Assembly (NCBI RefSeq): GCF_963259705.1
Contig: NC_081844.1
Span: 109,616,965 to 109,680,964 of the forward strand
Direction: 5' to 3'
Length of the DNA stretch: 64,000 bases
From: Myotis daubentonii
Taxonomy: Eukaryota; Chordata; Mammalia; Chiroptera; Vespertilionidae
The notes below the pieces were generated by a model. That model was given only the letters and a program-made list of their open reading frames with translations, did not search any database and was not told the origin of the DNA. Each line of letters starts with the position of its first letter. Positions within the stretch are counted from its first letter, which is position 1. Of this stretch, positions 47,301-59,300 are shown one piece after another. The translations under genes were made by a program, and so were the position numbers.

Positions 47301-50300
47301 TGGTGGACACAGGGGCAACCCCTGCCCAGGCACCGCTGACTGGAGGCTGGGCTGCGGTCTCAGGAGTGGCCCCTCTGCCCCGGAACCCGGGCTCACACAG
47401 TGACCGAGGCTTACCAGGCAGGCCCGGGGGAGGGAGCAAGGGCCCGGCAGAAGCATCTCCTTCAGGACTGGGGGGCGGGGGGGGTGTGGGGAAGTGGGGG
47501 AGACATTGATTGCTGACCCCACTCTGTGTGATCACCGGGCCTAACGGAGTCACCCTGTCTCATGGGGCCGGGCGAGCAGCCAGCGGCAATGCCTGGGGAG
47601 GCTGGGGGAGGGAGGTGCAGGGTCAGGCAGGAGTGCGTTTTGAGGGCCCGGGTGAACGTGTGTCACGCGGACTCCAGGGAAGCGGAGGTGTCAGGTGGAG
47701 GATGGCCCGGACGCTGGCATTTATCTAACCCTCACGAGCGCGGCTCCTGTGGGAACAGGCTCTGCGCCCGGCCTGGCTTTGTTAAGGGCGACGCCAGCAC
47801 TGAGTCCCGGGCCGTGACGATCTCACATGAGACAAGCGAGGTGGAGAGCAGGGAGCTGGGAGCAGCTGAGCTGTGGTCCCTCAGAGACCAGAACCGCGCT
47901 GGTCAGGGAGGGGCAGGGGTCGCCTCACACATACCTTGTAGCCCAGGATCAGGCCGTTCTGGTCCTGTTCGGGCACCGAGGCCCATGTCAGCAGGATCTG
48001 GGTCGAGCTGACCGCCACGGCGGACACGTTCCCAGGGGCGGCCGAGGGGACTGTGAAGAGAGTGGAACAGATTAGAAGCAGAACCTAAAGGCCTCGACAA
48101 GTAAAGGGCCCGTTTCTACCCAAATATCGGTTGCCTGTGGAAGCACAATGCATTCTGGGCATCGTGAGTGAGCAGATGAAACCGCAGGGGCGGACGGAAA
48201 TGCAAATGTCTTTCGTGTGAGCAGCGGACGCTGTAAGCCCTGGTGTTTAGGAGCTCAGCCCCATCCGAGCCCGCGCCCCCCCACCCCCCCGCAAGGAAGT
48301 GAGGGGTCTGCTTTCCTCTTGACAGGCGGGCTGCGGGCTGCGAGCTGCGGGCTTCCATCTCTCATGGGAAATCCTCGCTTCCAGCCCCCGTGCACTGACC
48401 GCTATAAACATGGCGTTTTGTGAGGGGACAGTGGGGTTCCAGGGAGGAGACACATGACCCGCACCTCACGGCTAATCCCCACAACAGCCCAGGTGGGCCG
48501 TGCTCCACGTGGCTCCGCAGGGGGAAGCCTAAGCCAGAGAAACCGGCCTACTCTCCACGGGAATGAGAGGCTTTTTCACAGCGCAATGGGCAGATGGGGC
48601 GCAGCTGCACCGTCTGTCCCTGACGCGTGTACATGGGAGGTTCTGCTGGGACACCAAGAGGTTCTGCTAGACCAGGCCGTGGTTCTGCCAGAGCAGGCTC
48701 TGGTTCTGCTAGAGCAGGCTGTGGTTCTGCTAGGACACTGAGAGGTTCTGCTAGACCAGGCCGTGGTTCTGCCAGAGCAGGCTCTGGTTCTGCTAGAGCA
48801 GGCTGTGGTTCTGCTAGGACACTGAGAGGTTCTGCTAGAGAAGGTTCTGGTTCTGTTAGAGTAGGCTCTGGTTCTGCTAGACCAGGCTGTGGTGCTGCTA
48901 GACCAGGCTGTGGTTCTGCCAGAGCAGGTTCTGCAGGGGCGCCGCGAGGGTGCCAAGAGGTCCGGCCGGGGTGTCAGGAGGTTCTGGGCAGGTCTGACCA
49001 GGCCACTCCGCGCCGGCGGGTCCTGCAGAGGCTGTGGGAGACAGGCAGGCGGGCCCACAGCCTAAGAGGACCGGCTGCGGGGACACTGAGCCTGGGGCGG
49101 GGCGTCTGCAGCAGAGGGCAAGTCCTAGAGGGCGTCCTGGTGGCAGCGGCTTCTCCCTGCCTCTCCCTTCTCTACCGACGAGTTGACGGTCCTCGGAGCG
49201 CAGGCTCGGCTGGCGCGGTGAAGGTCACCGTGTGGCCACAGGACGGAAGGCACGGCGCCTGCCAGTGTCCGGAGCTCGGGCCCCTCTGAGCTGGAGAGAG
49301 ACCACGAGGTCGCCGGCACCGGTGGGCACACCGGTCCCGGACGTCACCGGAGCCGCCCACTGTCCCTGGGCCGTGCGACCACATGATCGGTGGGAGCTCC
49401 TCAGGGCCTCGGGGTGTTTACCGCCTCAGTTCACTCAGCCCCTAGGGGAGGCGGCCGCCGCGCCCGCCGCCCGCCCAGCGCCGTCCCCGGGGCGCCGTGC
49501 CCCGTGCTGCTCCCCGTGCCGCCCTCAGGTCCACCGCGGCAGCGCCCGCGACACGGCTCACACAGGCGGCTGCGCGAGCGGCGGGGTAACTGGCATCTCG
49601 AGTCGGCCGAGGCTGAAGGCGTCACTGGCGGTGAAAGGAGAGGCGAGCGACGCTCTGTTCGAGTCAATTTCCGACTTGATCAGGACGAGAGAGAGCCAGC
49701 CCCGCTGTGTGCCCCGATGTCAGCCCTAGCCCTGACTGCCCTGCCTAGGAAAGGGGGGCATTGCCATAGCAACGCACCAGCCACCTCTCAGACCCCTAGC
49801 TGGGCCCCGCAGGTCCGGCTTTGAACTGAGGCCTGCAGGTGGTGGCGGGCCCTCCGTGACGTGGTGATGCGGGCACCGGCCTCCTGTGGGCACCCGTCTC
49901 CTGCGGACGCCCTTCTCCTGCGGGCACCCGTCTCCTGCGGGCACCTGTCTCCTGCTGGCACCGTCTCCTGTGGGCACCCGTCTCCTGTGGGCACCCGTCT
50001 TCTGCGGGCACCGGCCTCCTGTGGGCACCCGTCTCCTGTGGGCGCTCTTCTCCTGCGGGCACCCGTCTCCTACGGGCACCCACGCCTGGCACGATGGCAG
50101 GGGTGACCCAGCGGTCCAGACGGCGCCTGGAGCACAGCGGGGCTCCCCCCTGGGGCGCAGAGGACACGCGGCAGAAGGAATGTTTCAGCCGATTCTGGTT
50201 CTTCCAGCACAAACCCTGCCAAGCAGTCAGTGTTCCCGTTTGAGATGTGGGAGGACTCACACCCGTTACCGACCGGCGGCGGACTCAGCTCCTCTGGCCC

Positions 50301-53300
50301 TGACAGCGTCAGTTGGGAGCCTTAGAACCCGCTTTGCAGAAACACCACGCAGCGCAAGGTCCTCCTGTTCGTGCTCGTCGCCATGGAAGGGTCCCGGCGC
50401 CGGGCGGCCGCCACTCCTGGCGCAGCCTCTTCTGAGTTTTCAGGCCTCATTTATCCCGTCACGCGTCCTGAGGGGCCGTGAGAGCAGCCGGGCGCATGCA
50501 GAGCTGTCGGCTCCAGCTCAGGGGCTCCTTGTGCTGCTCCAGGTCCCGCCCGGTCCCAGCCCGGCCTCGGGCTCGGGTCATGCATCCGCCGTCGCTATCT
50601 TCCCGAGGTGGCCTCCCCCCCTTAGCTCCCCCCTCCCCATCGGCTCCCTCCACCCTTCACCCCTGCCTGCTGCACCCGCTCCTCAAACATGGGGAGGGCC
50701 TGCGGGACCAGCTCTGCAGGGCGGGCTGTGCTGGGGACGGTCAGCGTGGACACCAGCAGGACAGGGAGGGCAGGACATCAGACCTGCTGTGCTGGGAGGA
50801 CTGCGGCTCAGAGGGCAGCTCCTGCGGCAGAAGGTTCTGGAAGCTCCATTCAGAAGAGGAGAATCTGAGGCCCCACAGGCCCAGCATTGCAGGGGGTGGG
50901 ATGGCTCTGATGGCACTGACAGCTGGGCACCAGGGCCCTGGGGGGTCAGCCCAGGAGGGCCCCGAGGACCCCTTCCCAGCATGAAGCAACTGGCAGCAGA
51001 ATCGCCAGGCCGGGAAGCGGGGATCGACGACCCTGTCACCTGACCTGCGCCCGGACACCCCCGAACCTAACCTGCGCCCGGACACCCCCGAACCCAGCCT
51101 CCCCCGGAGCCGAGCACGGGCCGTTATCCACCTGCCCGTTCCTGTGCCCAGAACTGCCCGCAGGACTGGCAGGGTCTCTCCCGTGTCGCAGAGTCCGGTT
51201 CGGAGGGTCGCAGAGCGTCTGCATCCTGTGGTGGCGCAGGCACAGCCGCCTCCGCGCCTCCCTCTCCTTCTGACCAAGGAAGTCCGCCGCCCGGAAGGAC
51301 GCGGCCCTGGCCGCTCCGGGTCCCCTCGCCGCACGCGGTCCTCCCGGCAGCTGATGCGGTCACCTCGGCCTGTGCCCCGCTATCCGCGTGTCGCGCAGTC
51401 CCAGGACCCTGCTCACTCACCGCTCCTGCCTGACACTCGCTGGTTCTCCAGCGGCTGTTCCCGCCCCCCAGATGGGACCAGGAGGACATGGAGCCCCCGC
51501 CAGCCCAGCCCACGGCTGAGCTCCTGCGGGAACGCCAGCGTGGAGCACATGACTGAGTGGACAGGTCCAGGTCGAGCTGTCCCACAGCCTGCAGGTGCCT
51601 CCTGACACGGCCAGGCCAGGCCGCACCTGCTTGTGCCCGGGTGCGAACAGGATGAGACGGGAGTGGGGAGGAGGTTGGTGGGCGGCGGGAGGCCTGTCCC
51701 CCGAGCCCCTGCCCGGTCGCATCCTGCCTCGCTAGCGCGGTGAGACGGGCTGACCACCTGACACCTGCCTCGTCCGAAAGCTGGTGCCCTGCACCACGAG
51801 GGTCCCTTAGACTCCCCACTCGTGCTTTTCCCCCCTGACGGTGAAGTGACCCCTAACTGAGAGTGACCACGGAGGCCAGCCCCCGTGGAATTCACCGTGG
51901 CTCGTGAATGCCGTGGGCTCTAGGGAAGGTCACCCTGGAGGCGGACGGCCCTGGTAGGGTCTTGGCAACACATTGAGACGAGGCACCAAAGGGCTAGTGA
52001 GGGTGGGGGTCAGCTCCACCCTGGGGGGGGCAGTGAGGGTGGCGGTCAGCTCTACTCTGGGGGGGCAGTGAGAGTGGGGGTCAGCTCTACTCTGGGGGGA
52101 CAGTGAGAGTGGGGGTCAGCTCTACTCTGGGGGGGGCAGTGAGGGTGGCGGTCAGCTCTACTCTGGGGGGGCAGTGAGGGTGGGGGTCAGCTCTACTCTG
52201 GGGGGGCAGTGAGCGTGGGCTCAGCTCCACCTGGGAGGCCGCGTGGCCCGGGCCTGGCCTCCCCTCACCTGACTCCCGCGTGCGGCCGCGCACCACCTCG
52301 CTCCAGGGCCCGGCCCCGATGGCGTTGAAGGCCTGCACCTGCACCTCGTACTCCGTCCACTCCTCCAGCTCCTCGATGGTCAGCTCCCTCTCCAGCCGGT
52401 CGCTGACGACGTGCGCCCGCGCGGGGGCCCGCAGGTCCGGGCGCCAGTACTTGACCCTGTAGCCCACCGACTCGGGGTTCCCATTGTACTGGGAATCGGG
52501 CAGGGGCTGGGGGACAGTCCGTGTGAGCTGGCGTCTCAGCCCCCTCCCTGCCCTGGCCCCGGGTGGGCCTGTCTTATGGGCCAAGTCCCTGGACAGCCTT
52601 TTCTGGGGGGATGTGCTCAAAACACGGGTCCCTGGAACTTCCCTCTGTGAACCTGGCCGGACCTGGTTTCTCTGACCACATCCTGGCTTCGTTTTGGGGG
52701 GATGTTCCGATGGAATGTCAAGCTGGCGCCCTTACGAACGGTTCCGTGTGGCCCAGACCCAGGGCGCACAGCCCGCCCCGCGTGGGCTCCCCCCCAGGCC
52801 GCCGCTCGGCTCCAGGCGCCGTGAGGAGCGCCCCGATTAACCGAGCCAGGCGGGCGGCACCTTGCGGCTTCACCAGGAGATAGGTCTGGACCGGGACAAA
52901 GGCAGGGCGGAGAGACCAAGCCCTGGGTGCATGTGTGCCCTTGGGGACCCCAGACCCCCGCCTGCAGCCTCTCGCCACCCAACTCACCACCCAGCGCAGC
53001 CGCAGGCTGGTCTCGCTGGCGGTCCGGACGGTGACGCTGGACGGAGCCACGTCCGGGGGGGCCTGCAGCGTCTGGATGACCCGGGAGGACTGGCTGAAGG
53101 GGCTGGCCCCCACCACGTTCTCCTGCCTCATCCGGAACCTGGGGGCACAACAGTGAGAGCAGAGGGCAGCGTGGGGGACAGAGGAACCAGGAGGAACCCC
53201 AGGCTGCTTGGGGGGGCTCAGGCATGTGTCTAACTGTATCCTAGGCCCATGCTCAAGGGCGCCCTCTCTCTACCTGGTTTCATTAAAAATGCAAATTATA

Positions 53301-56300
53301 GCCTTAGCCGGTTTGGCTCAGTGGGTAGAGCATCGGCCCTCAGACTGAAGGGTCCCGGGTTCGATTCTGGTCAAGGGCATATACCTCGGTTGTAGGCTCC
53401 GTCCCCAGCCCCGTGAGGGTATGTGCAGGAGGCAATCAAATCGGTGTGTCTCTCTCCCATCGATGTTTCTCTCTCTCTCTCCCCCTCCCTTCCACTCTCT
53501 CTAAAAATCAATGGAAAAATATCCTCGGGGGGGGATTAACAACAAAAAATTGATTGTTGACCCTAATGACTATGCAGTTATTCTATAATAAAAATATTTT
53601 AAAGATGCAAATTACATATCTGGTCTTTTCCCCTGAAAGACCTCAAAGCGTGGTAATCTGAAAATCAGCGGTTTCAAGATCCCCCAGAAGCGTGACTGGG
53701 TGGGTTCCGTGGCCAGGGACGTGTGCCGCCGGCTGCCAGTGGCTGGTGCAGGGGCTCGGAGTTCAAGCAGCTGTTGAACAGATGGAGCGTCAGACTGTCA
53801 CACCCAGCGCCAGCTCTGAACGTCCAATGTCTCTTCGATGACCCAGGGCCCCGCGCCCCATTCCCGCCAGTTTGGGTGGGAACGCCGGGTTCGACCGGTC
53901 GTCCCCGGTCTGCAGGGTGAGGGTGGAGTCAGATGTTCTCTCAGCCCGTGTGCATGTCCTCCGCCCTGTCTCTCCTGCATTTACATCCACCCCTTTTTGG
54001 ACCGAACTTACACACAAGGAAAACATCTGAGACAGGGACACGGGTCTCTAATGGCAGCTTCTTTTTTAAAAATGTTTTTCTGGGTTTTAGAGAGAGAGGA
54101 AGGGAGAGGCAGAGAGAGACGGAAACATCGATGAGAGAGAAACATCGATCGCTGCCTCCTGCACCATCCCAAATGGGGACCAAGCCTGCAACCCGGGCAA
54201 GTCCTCACCAGGAACTGAACCAGTGACCTCTCGGGGCGTGGGACAATGCTCAACCCACTGCGCCACACCGGCCGGGCTCTAACTGCAGCTTCTGATCTTA
54301 GAATGAACCACGTGGCCGACACCGATTTCACGAGGGAAGTCGTGAATCCCGATGGCTGGTCTCACGCTCAATGCTGTCTCTAAAAACGAGTGTGTGGCAT
54401 CCTGAATCGTCTGCTCCCCTCTCAGGGAAAGTTACAGGGAACAGGCGCTGAGCAGTCGCTCCTGCTGGGTTTTGTTTGGAGCCTGACTCTGCTGCTGGAC
54501 CGAGAAGTGTTCTTTGCAAGGACGCCGTCCCTGCTCCCTCCCCAGCTGCGGAGATGCTCGTCCTGGCAGGACAATGGCACCATCCAGCTGCCCCCGCGGC
54601 GATAACGGGAAATTGCATCGCCCTCGATCATCTTACGGGAAGTTATAACCTCGCTAACGGCTCATCATCACGCTGCCCTTCGCGAAGGCCAAGGATTTAC
54701 GCCCGCACTGTTTCAGGGTCGAGAAGCAGAAGGTGAAATGGCACGTTAAGTGCTGATCAGTGAGACCGGCAGCCCCTGGCCGAGGGGGAGCAGCGGGACG
54801 TCCCACATGACCAGGAGTTTTGTAAAGAAAAGCAGCACATGCCTGGCCGGTGTGGCTCAGGGGTTGAGCATCGACCTATGAACCAGGAGGTCACAGTTTG
54901 ATCCCCAGTCAGGGCACACGCCCGGGGTGCAGGCTCCATCCCCAGTGGGGGGCGTGCAGGAGGCAGCCGATCCATGATTCTCTCTCATCATTGATGCTTC
55001 TCTCTCTCTCTCCCACTTCCTTCCTCTCTGAAATTAATAAAAAAAATTAAAACAATTTTAAATGAAAAGTAGCTCGTGTCTGACTGCACACAGTGAGCCG
55101 TCTCGACAGGGCGCCCTGCCAGCTGGGTGGACGGAAGGGTCCTTGTCAGTCTGGCATCGGGGACAGACCTCCCTGGGAAAGACTCAACTGTGCACCTTGC
55201 TCCCGCAGCTTCCGTTTTCCATTCTTGCCCCTTAGAGGCGTCTCACATGCACCGACGCGCAGACAGCGCCCCCTGCTGGAGGGCCGCACGTCTCACCTGT
55301 AATGAGTGTAGGGCGTGAGGTTTGGGATCTCCAGTGTCTGGGCATCAGGCTCATTCTCCTCCTCGTACAGGCTGACCCACTCCTCCTCGTCACCAATGGC
55401 TCCCACCTGTGGAGAGGGACCTCCTGGGACTGCTGGACAGCCGCAGGGCAGAGGCCACGGTGGGTGGGGCTGGACGAGCCCCCCGGGGCTCCACACGCCC
55501 TGCACACACACCTCCCACTCGAGCCGTGGCGACGTGGGCTCCTGCTGTCCCCGCCTTGGTCAGGACCTGAAGCCTCTGGGGATGACGGGGCGGAGAGGAC
55601 TCACGCCATCTGTCCGTCCTCCCAACTGACAGTGGGAGAGGACGTGGCCAGGACCCCACGTGACCCCGGTGGCCGAGCATCCTCACGGAGGGTCCAGACC
55701 ATTCCCAGCACATCTGACCAGGGCTCTGTCTGTCCTGCTCTCACCCAGCCCTTTCTGCCCAACACACGGGAGACACCAGCGAGGCTGGGCCATGGGAGGG
55801 CCTCCCAGAGAAGGGCTCGCCGCTGCCCGGAGCCAGACCGGCAGGCGGCCCTTCCGGGCAGAAAGCCGCCTCCGGCAGAGCTGACTCCCGCACACACAGC
55901 CCACCGACCAGCTCCTGGTGCCCCGCGGGCCTCCTGCTTCGGCCTCGTCCGGCCTCTGGGAGCGGCTTCACGCCTCCGACCTGCGTGGGGCCCCGAGCCA
56001 CCCGCTCATGACTTCCTGTGCTGCCCGAGTGGCTGCTAGTCCTGCCCACAGCGTCTGACACAGGACTCGCCCGGCCGTGCAGGAGCCGGGGCCGACCCAG
56101 CCGGAGAGGCCAGGGCCCACCCGCGACCTCAGGCCGCCAGGAGACCCTCGGGGTTCCACCCTGCAGGTGTCCGCCTCCCGTCCCAGGCCCTCGCTGGCAG
56201 CTGGGCAGGCGTGAGGCTCTGGGACCCAGAGGACAGGTGCAGAGCGGGGCTGAGCACGGAGTCAGGCCCCACGGGCTGCGTCGAGGCCGGCAGTAGGGGC

Positions 56301-59300
56301 CTGGGCCTCCACACTCCATCCCAGACCTACACGACCGCACGGGAGCCTGCTCATCACGTCTGCGAGGGAGCAGGCTGGAGGGGGGCCGGGGCCAGAGGGT
56401 GGCACAGGAATGCGAGATGACCTGGGGACATGGAGAAGGGCGCGAGGACGAGGAGGAGACAGCAAACACGCGTGCTGGCAGGCGCCTTCCTAAAGGAACT
56501 AACGCAGACACAACCCGACCCGCTCTCAGCTGAGACACGAAAGCAGCTCCGCAAAAGCTACAGGCTTCCCAGGCCCACACCCCAGAGGAAACCAGTCCTC
56601 GAACAGCACAGCGCGGCCCAGCAGCCGGGGGGCGCAGGCGGCGCCCAGCGAGGGCGGAGGGACGAGCACCGTGGTCACCCCGCAGCCACAGGCCGGGAGA
56701 GGAGTGGGTGCGGGTAACGTGACCTCGGGAACACGGAGGAGCCGGGCCTGTTCCTCAGCCGGGGCGGCCCCTGGGGGAGTGCACTTGGGAGACGCACAGC
56801 GTCACCCTGCAGCCCTGGCCTCTCGGAGGAGCGTGTCACCACGAAGGACCTCGCGGGCATGGCCGGGCGGGGCCCCCGTGCGCCTTCCCTGCGGGCCCGG
56901 CCGGCTCCCCCCGCTGCTCTAGCTGCCAGCCCAGCCCTCGGCAGAGGGGGCCGGGCCAGTGGAGCCCACCACCCTCCGAACATCCTTCCGAGCCAAGGGC
57001 TGCTCTGACGCACAAATGAGCACTGAGTGGGCTTTCTCCCTCCATTTCTCCCTTTCAGAGCAGTTTCCTCTGCTCCCGGAGTGCCAGCGCCCGCTGAGCA
57101 GCCTGGAGAGGCCGGGCGCAGGGCGGGCCATTAGAACCTCGAATGGCGGGTCTGCGGGGACTGCCAGGCAGCGGGAGCCAGATGAACACGGACATTAACA
57201 CTCTCCCCGTTATGGGTGTCGAGAGAGTGCGGGGAGGGGTGTTTTGCTCACTGCAGGGTCAAAGGTGACTAATTAAGCAAAGCATTACTGAGCCAGAAAC
57301 ACCTATAAAAGCCGCTCTCCACAATGTGCACCCCATCAGCGCACTGCAGGCCCCTCGATGGCTCCCCGCGGGTGAGACCTGCGAGTTCTGCAGAGGGGCC
57401 GAGCTGAAGGGACCTCGTGTACAGAAGAGCTGACTGAGGGGGTCCCGGAGCGGAAGTCAACACTGAGGCCCGAGCACCTGGTGGGGGCTGCGAGGCGCCC
57501 GGTGGCCCTGCCAGGTCACGGCCGTGGAACCTGGCGATGGGCCTCTGCGGCCACTGGAGCTCCCTCCCTCCTGGCGTCCCGCCAGCACCTGAGCAAACCA
57601 CGATCACATCATCGCCCTGCTCCTCAGGTGACTGACGGGTGAATGGCGCCACCCATGGACGCTCTGCATCCAGTCCGTGGCTGGCACAGGGCAGGGCACA
57701 GCCGCTTCCCGGGTGGGAGGTGGGGCGAGGGAACGCGGGGTCTCACTGCAGCAGAGGAGGCCTGGGTTGCCTGGCAGCCAATCAAAGGGAATTAGGTGCG
57801 GAATGTTCCAGAAGTCTTCATCTATACCAGTTACAGACTCAAGGGCCCCACTGTTCTGAGTTTAGGAAAGGGGAGCTGCCCGCATCAGGGAGGCCATGGA
57901 GACATTCTTGGAGAAGTAGCTGCAGAGACCTCAGTGAGGCTTCCTGGAGGACAGCACATGGGAGCATGTGTGCACATGCATGTGTGTGCATAAGTGCCTG
58001 TGTGCACACCTGTGTGCACAAGTGTGTGTGCTTGCACATGCATGAGTATGTGCATGTGTGTGAGTGTGTGCATGTGTGTGAGTGTGTGCATGTGTGTGTG
58101 TGTGCAAGTGTGTGAGTGCAGGCATGCATGTACCTGCATGTGCATGGTTGTGTGCACATGATGTTTGCATGATTGCGAGTGTGTGCATGATTATACGCAC
58201 ATCAGCATACCTGTGTGCATATGTGTGTGTGCACGTGTGTTGGTGGGGGTTGGGGAGACCTTTCAGAGATCACAGCACAGGGTAAAGCCTCTACTACTAG
58301 ACAATGTGGAACCGGCGCACGAATAGCCAGACTAAGAGCAGAATGGAAAGCGCAGACACAGACCCACGTGCACACGGAAACGCAACCTCCTCAGACCAGG
58401 AGGAGGCAGGACACGGACTTCTCAGCACCTGGTGGTGGGACAGTCACGTAGCTATTTGCAAAGCGATGCAAGAGGCTCACAGCTCACTCCACGCACGAGG
58501 ACGATCCCCCTGGAGGGGGAGCTGAACGCAGAGGCGAAGCCACGGGGTGGCGCGGGGCGGACTCCTTAACAGCCGAGCGTGGGAGGGACCCTCCCTCTGG
58601 GGCTCAGCACCCAGGGCCGCGAGGAGACTGGTCAATTGACCTCTGCTGCGTTGGCACAGCCGTCAGTTACGTGCTGCTGGCGAGAAGGCGAAATGCCAAC
58701 CAGCAGCGGGCCGGGTGCAGTCTGGACCCGCGGTCGCCCACCGTGGCCCGCGGATCAAAGGTTGGCGACCGCGGGTCCAGACCATTTACATCTGATTCAT
58801 GATCCGGCAAGCCCACTCCTAGGAATGCATCCCAACGACTCAGCGGAAAAGCACACAATGATGATGATGATGCGAAAGGCGGAGGCCACCTCTGGGCGGA
58901 ATAGCGCCCACCCTGGGGGCATGCTGCCTTCCAAAGGGCCCTGCGGGGTGGCGAAAGTTACCAGCATTGAGACAGGGTGACCCTGCCTTACCTGGGGGTG
59001 CCACCTGATTACAGGAACCCTAAAAGGAAGAGGCGAAGGGCGGGTCAGGGAGATGAGGGAGGAGGAGGGGCGGAGAAGCTGGGAGAGACGTCTGGCCCCT
59101 GCTGGCTCAGAGGTGCAGGGAGGGGCCGGGAGCTGAGGAAAGCTGTTGGCGAAGTCGGGAGGGTGACAGCCGGCTGGGTCCCACCAGCACAGGACGTGGC
59201 TCTGACCACAGCCAGCGTGAGCAGGGAGAGGGACGCCTCTGGAGCCTCCAGGCAGGGGCGCAGCGCTGCCACCCCTGGATCTCAGCCTGTGAAACCCAGT

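Larger units (their letters stand above)
48051..52268 (-). other. SDK1 intron between window exons 5 and 6
   Basis: This 4.2-kb intron contains four tandem arrays: 48653-48935 (15 bp in 84-bp blocks), 49885-50090 (17 bp), 51044-51100 (27 bp, two copies) and 51990-52235 (about 36 bp). No mobile elements were recognised. Confidence 0.87.
53139..55296 (-). other. SDK1 intron between window exons 3 and 4
   Basis: This 2.2-kb intron carries three SINEs (53301-53598 plus strand, 54063-54276 minus strand, 54841-55060 plus strand) and a repeat-free, less GC-rich block at 54300-54750. Confidence 0.87.

Noticed and set aside
53301..53380. Possible tRNA gene
   Set aside because: It has A and B box-like sequences but is the head of a SINE with CT tract and A-rich tail; the acceptor stem does not close.
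57304..57335. Plus-strand promoter with TATAAAAG
   Set aside because: A single TATA-like match without initiator, downstream gene or other support; kept only as a note in the candidate element.
57639..58200. Cys/Val/His-rich frame over the TG tract
   Set aside because: Low-complexity TG/CATG sequence; similar frames open on both strands.
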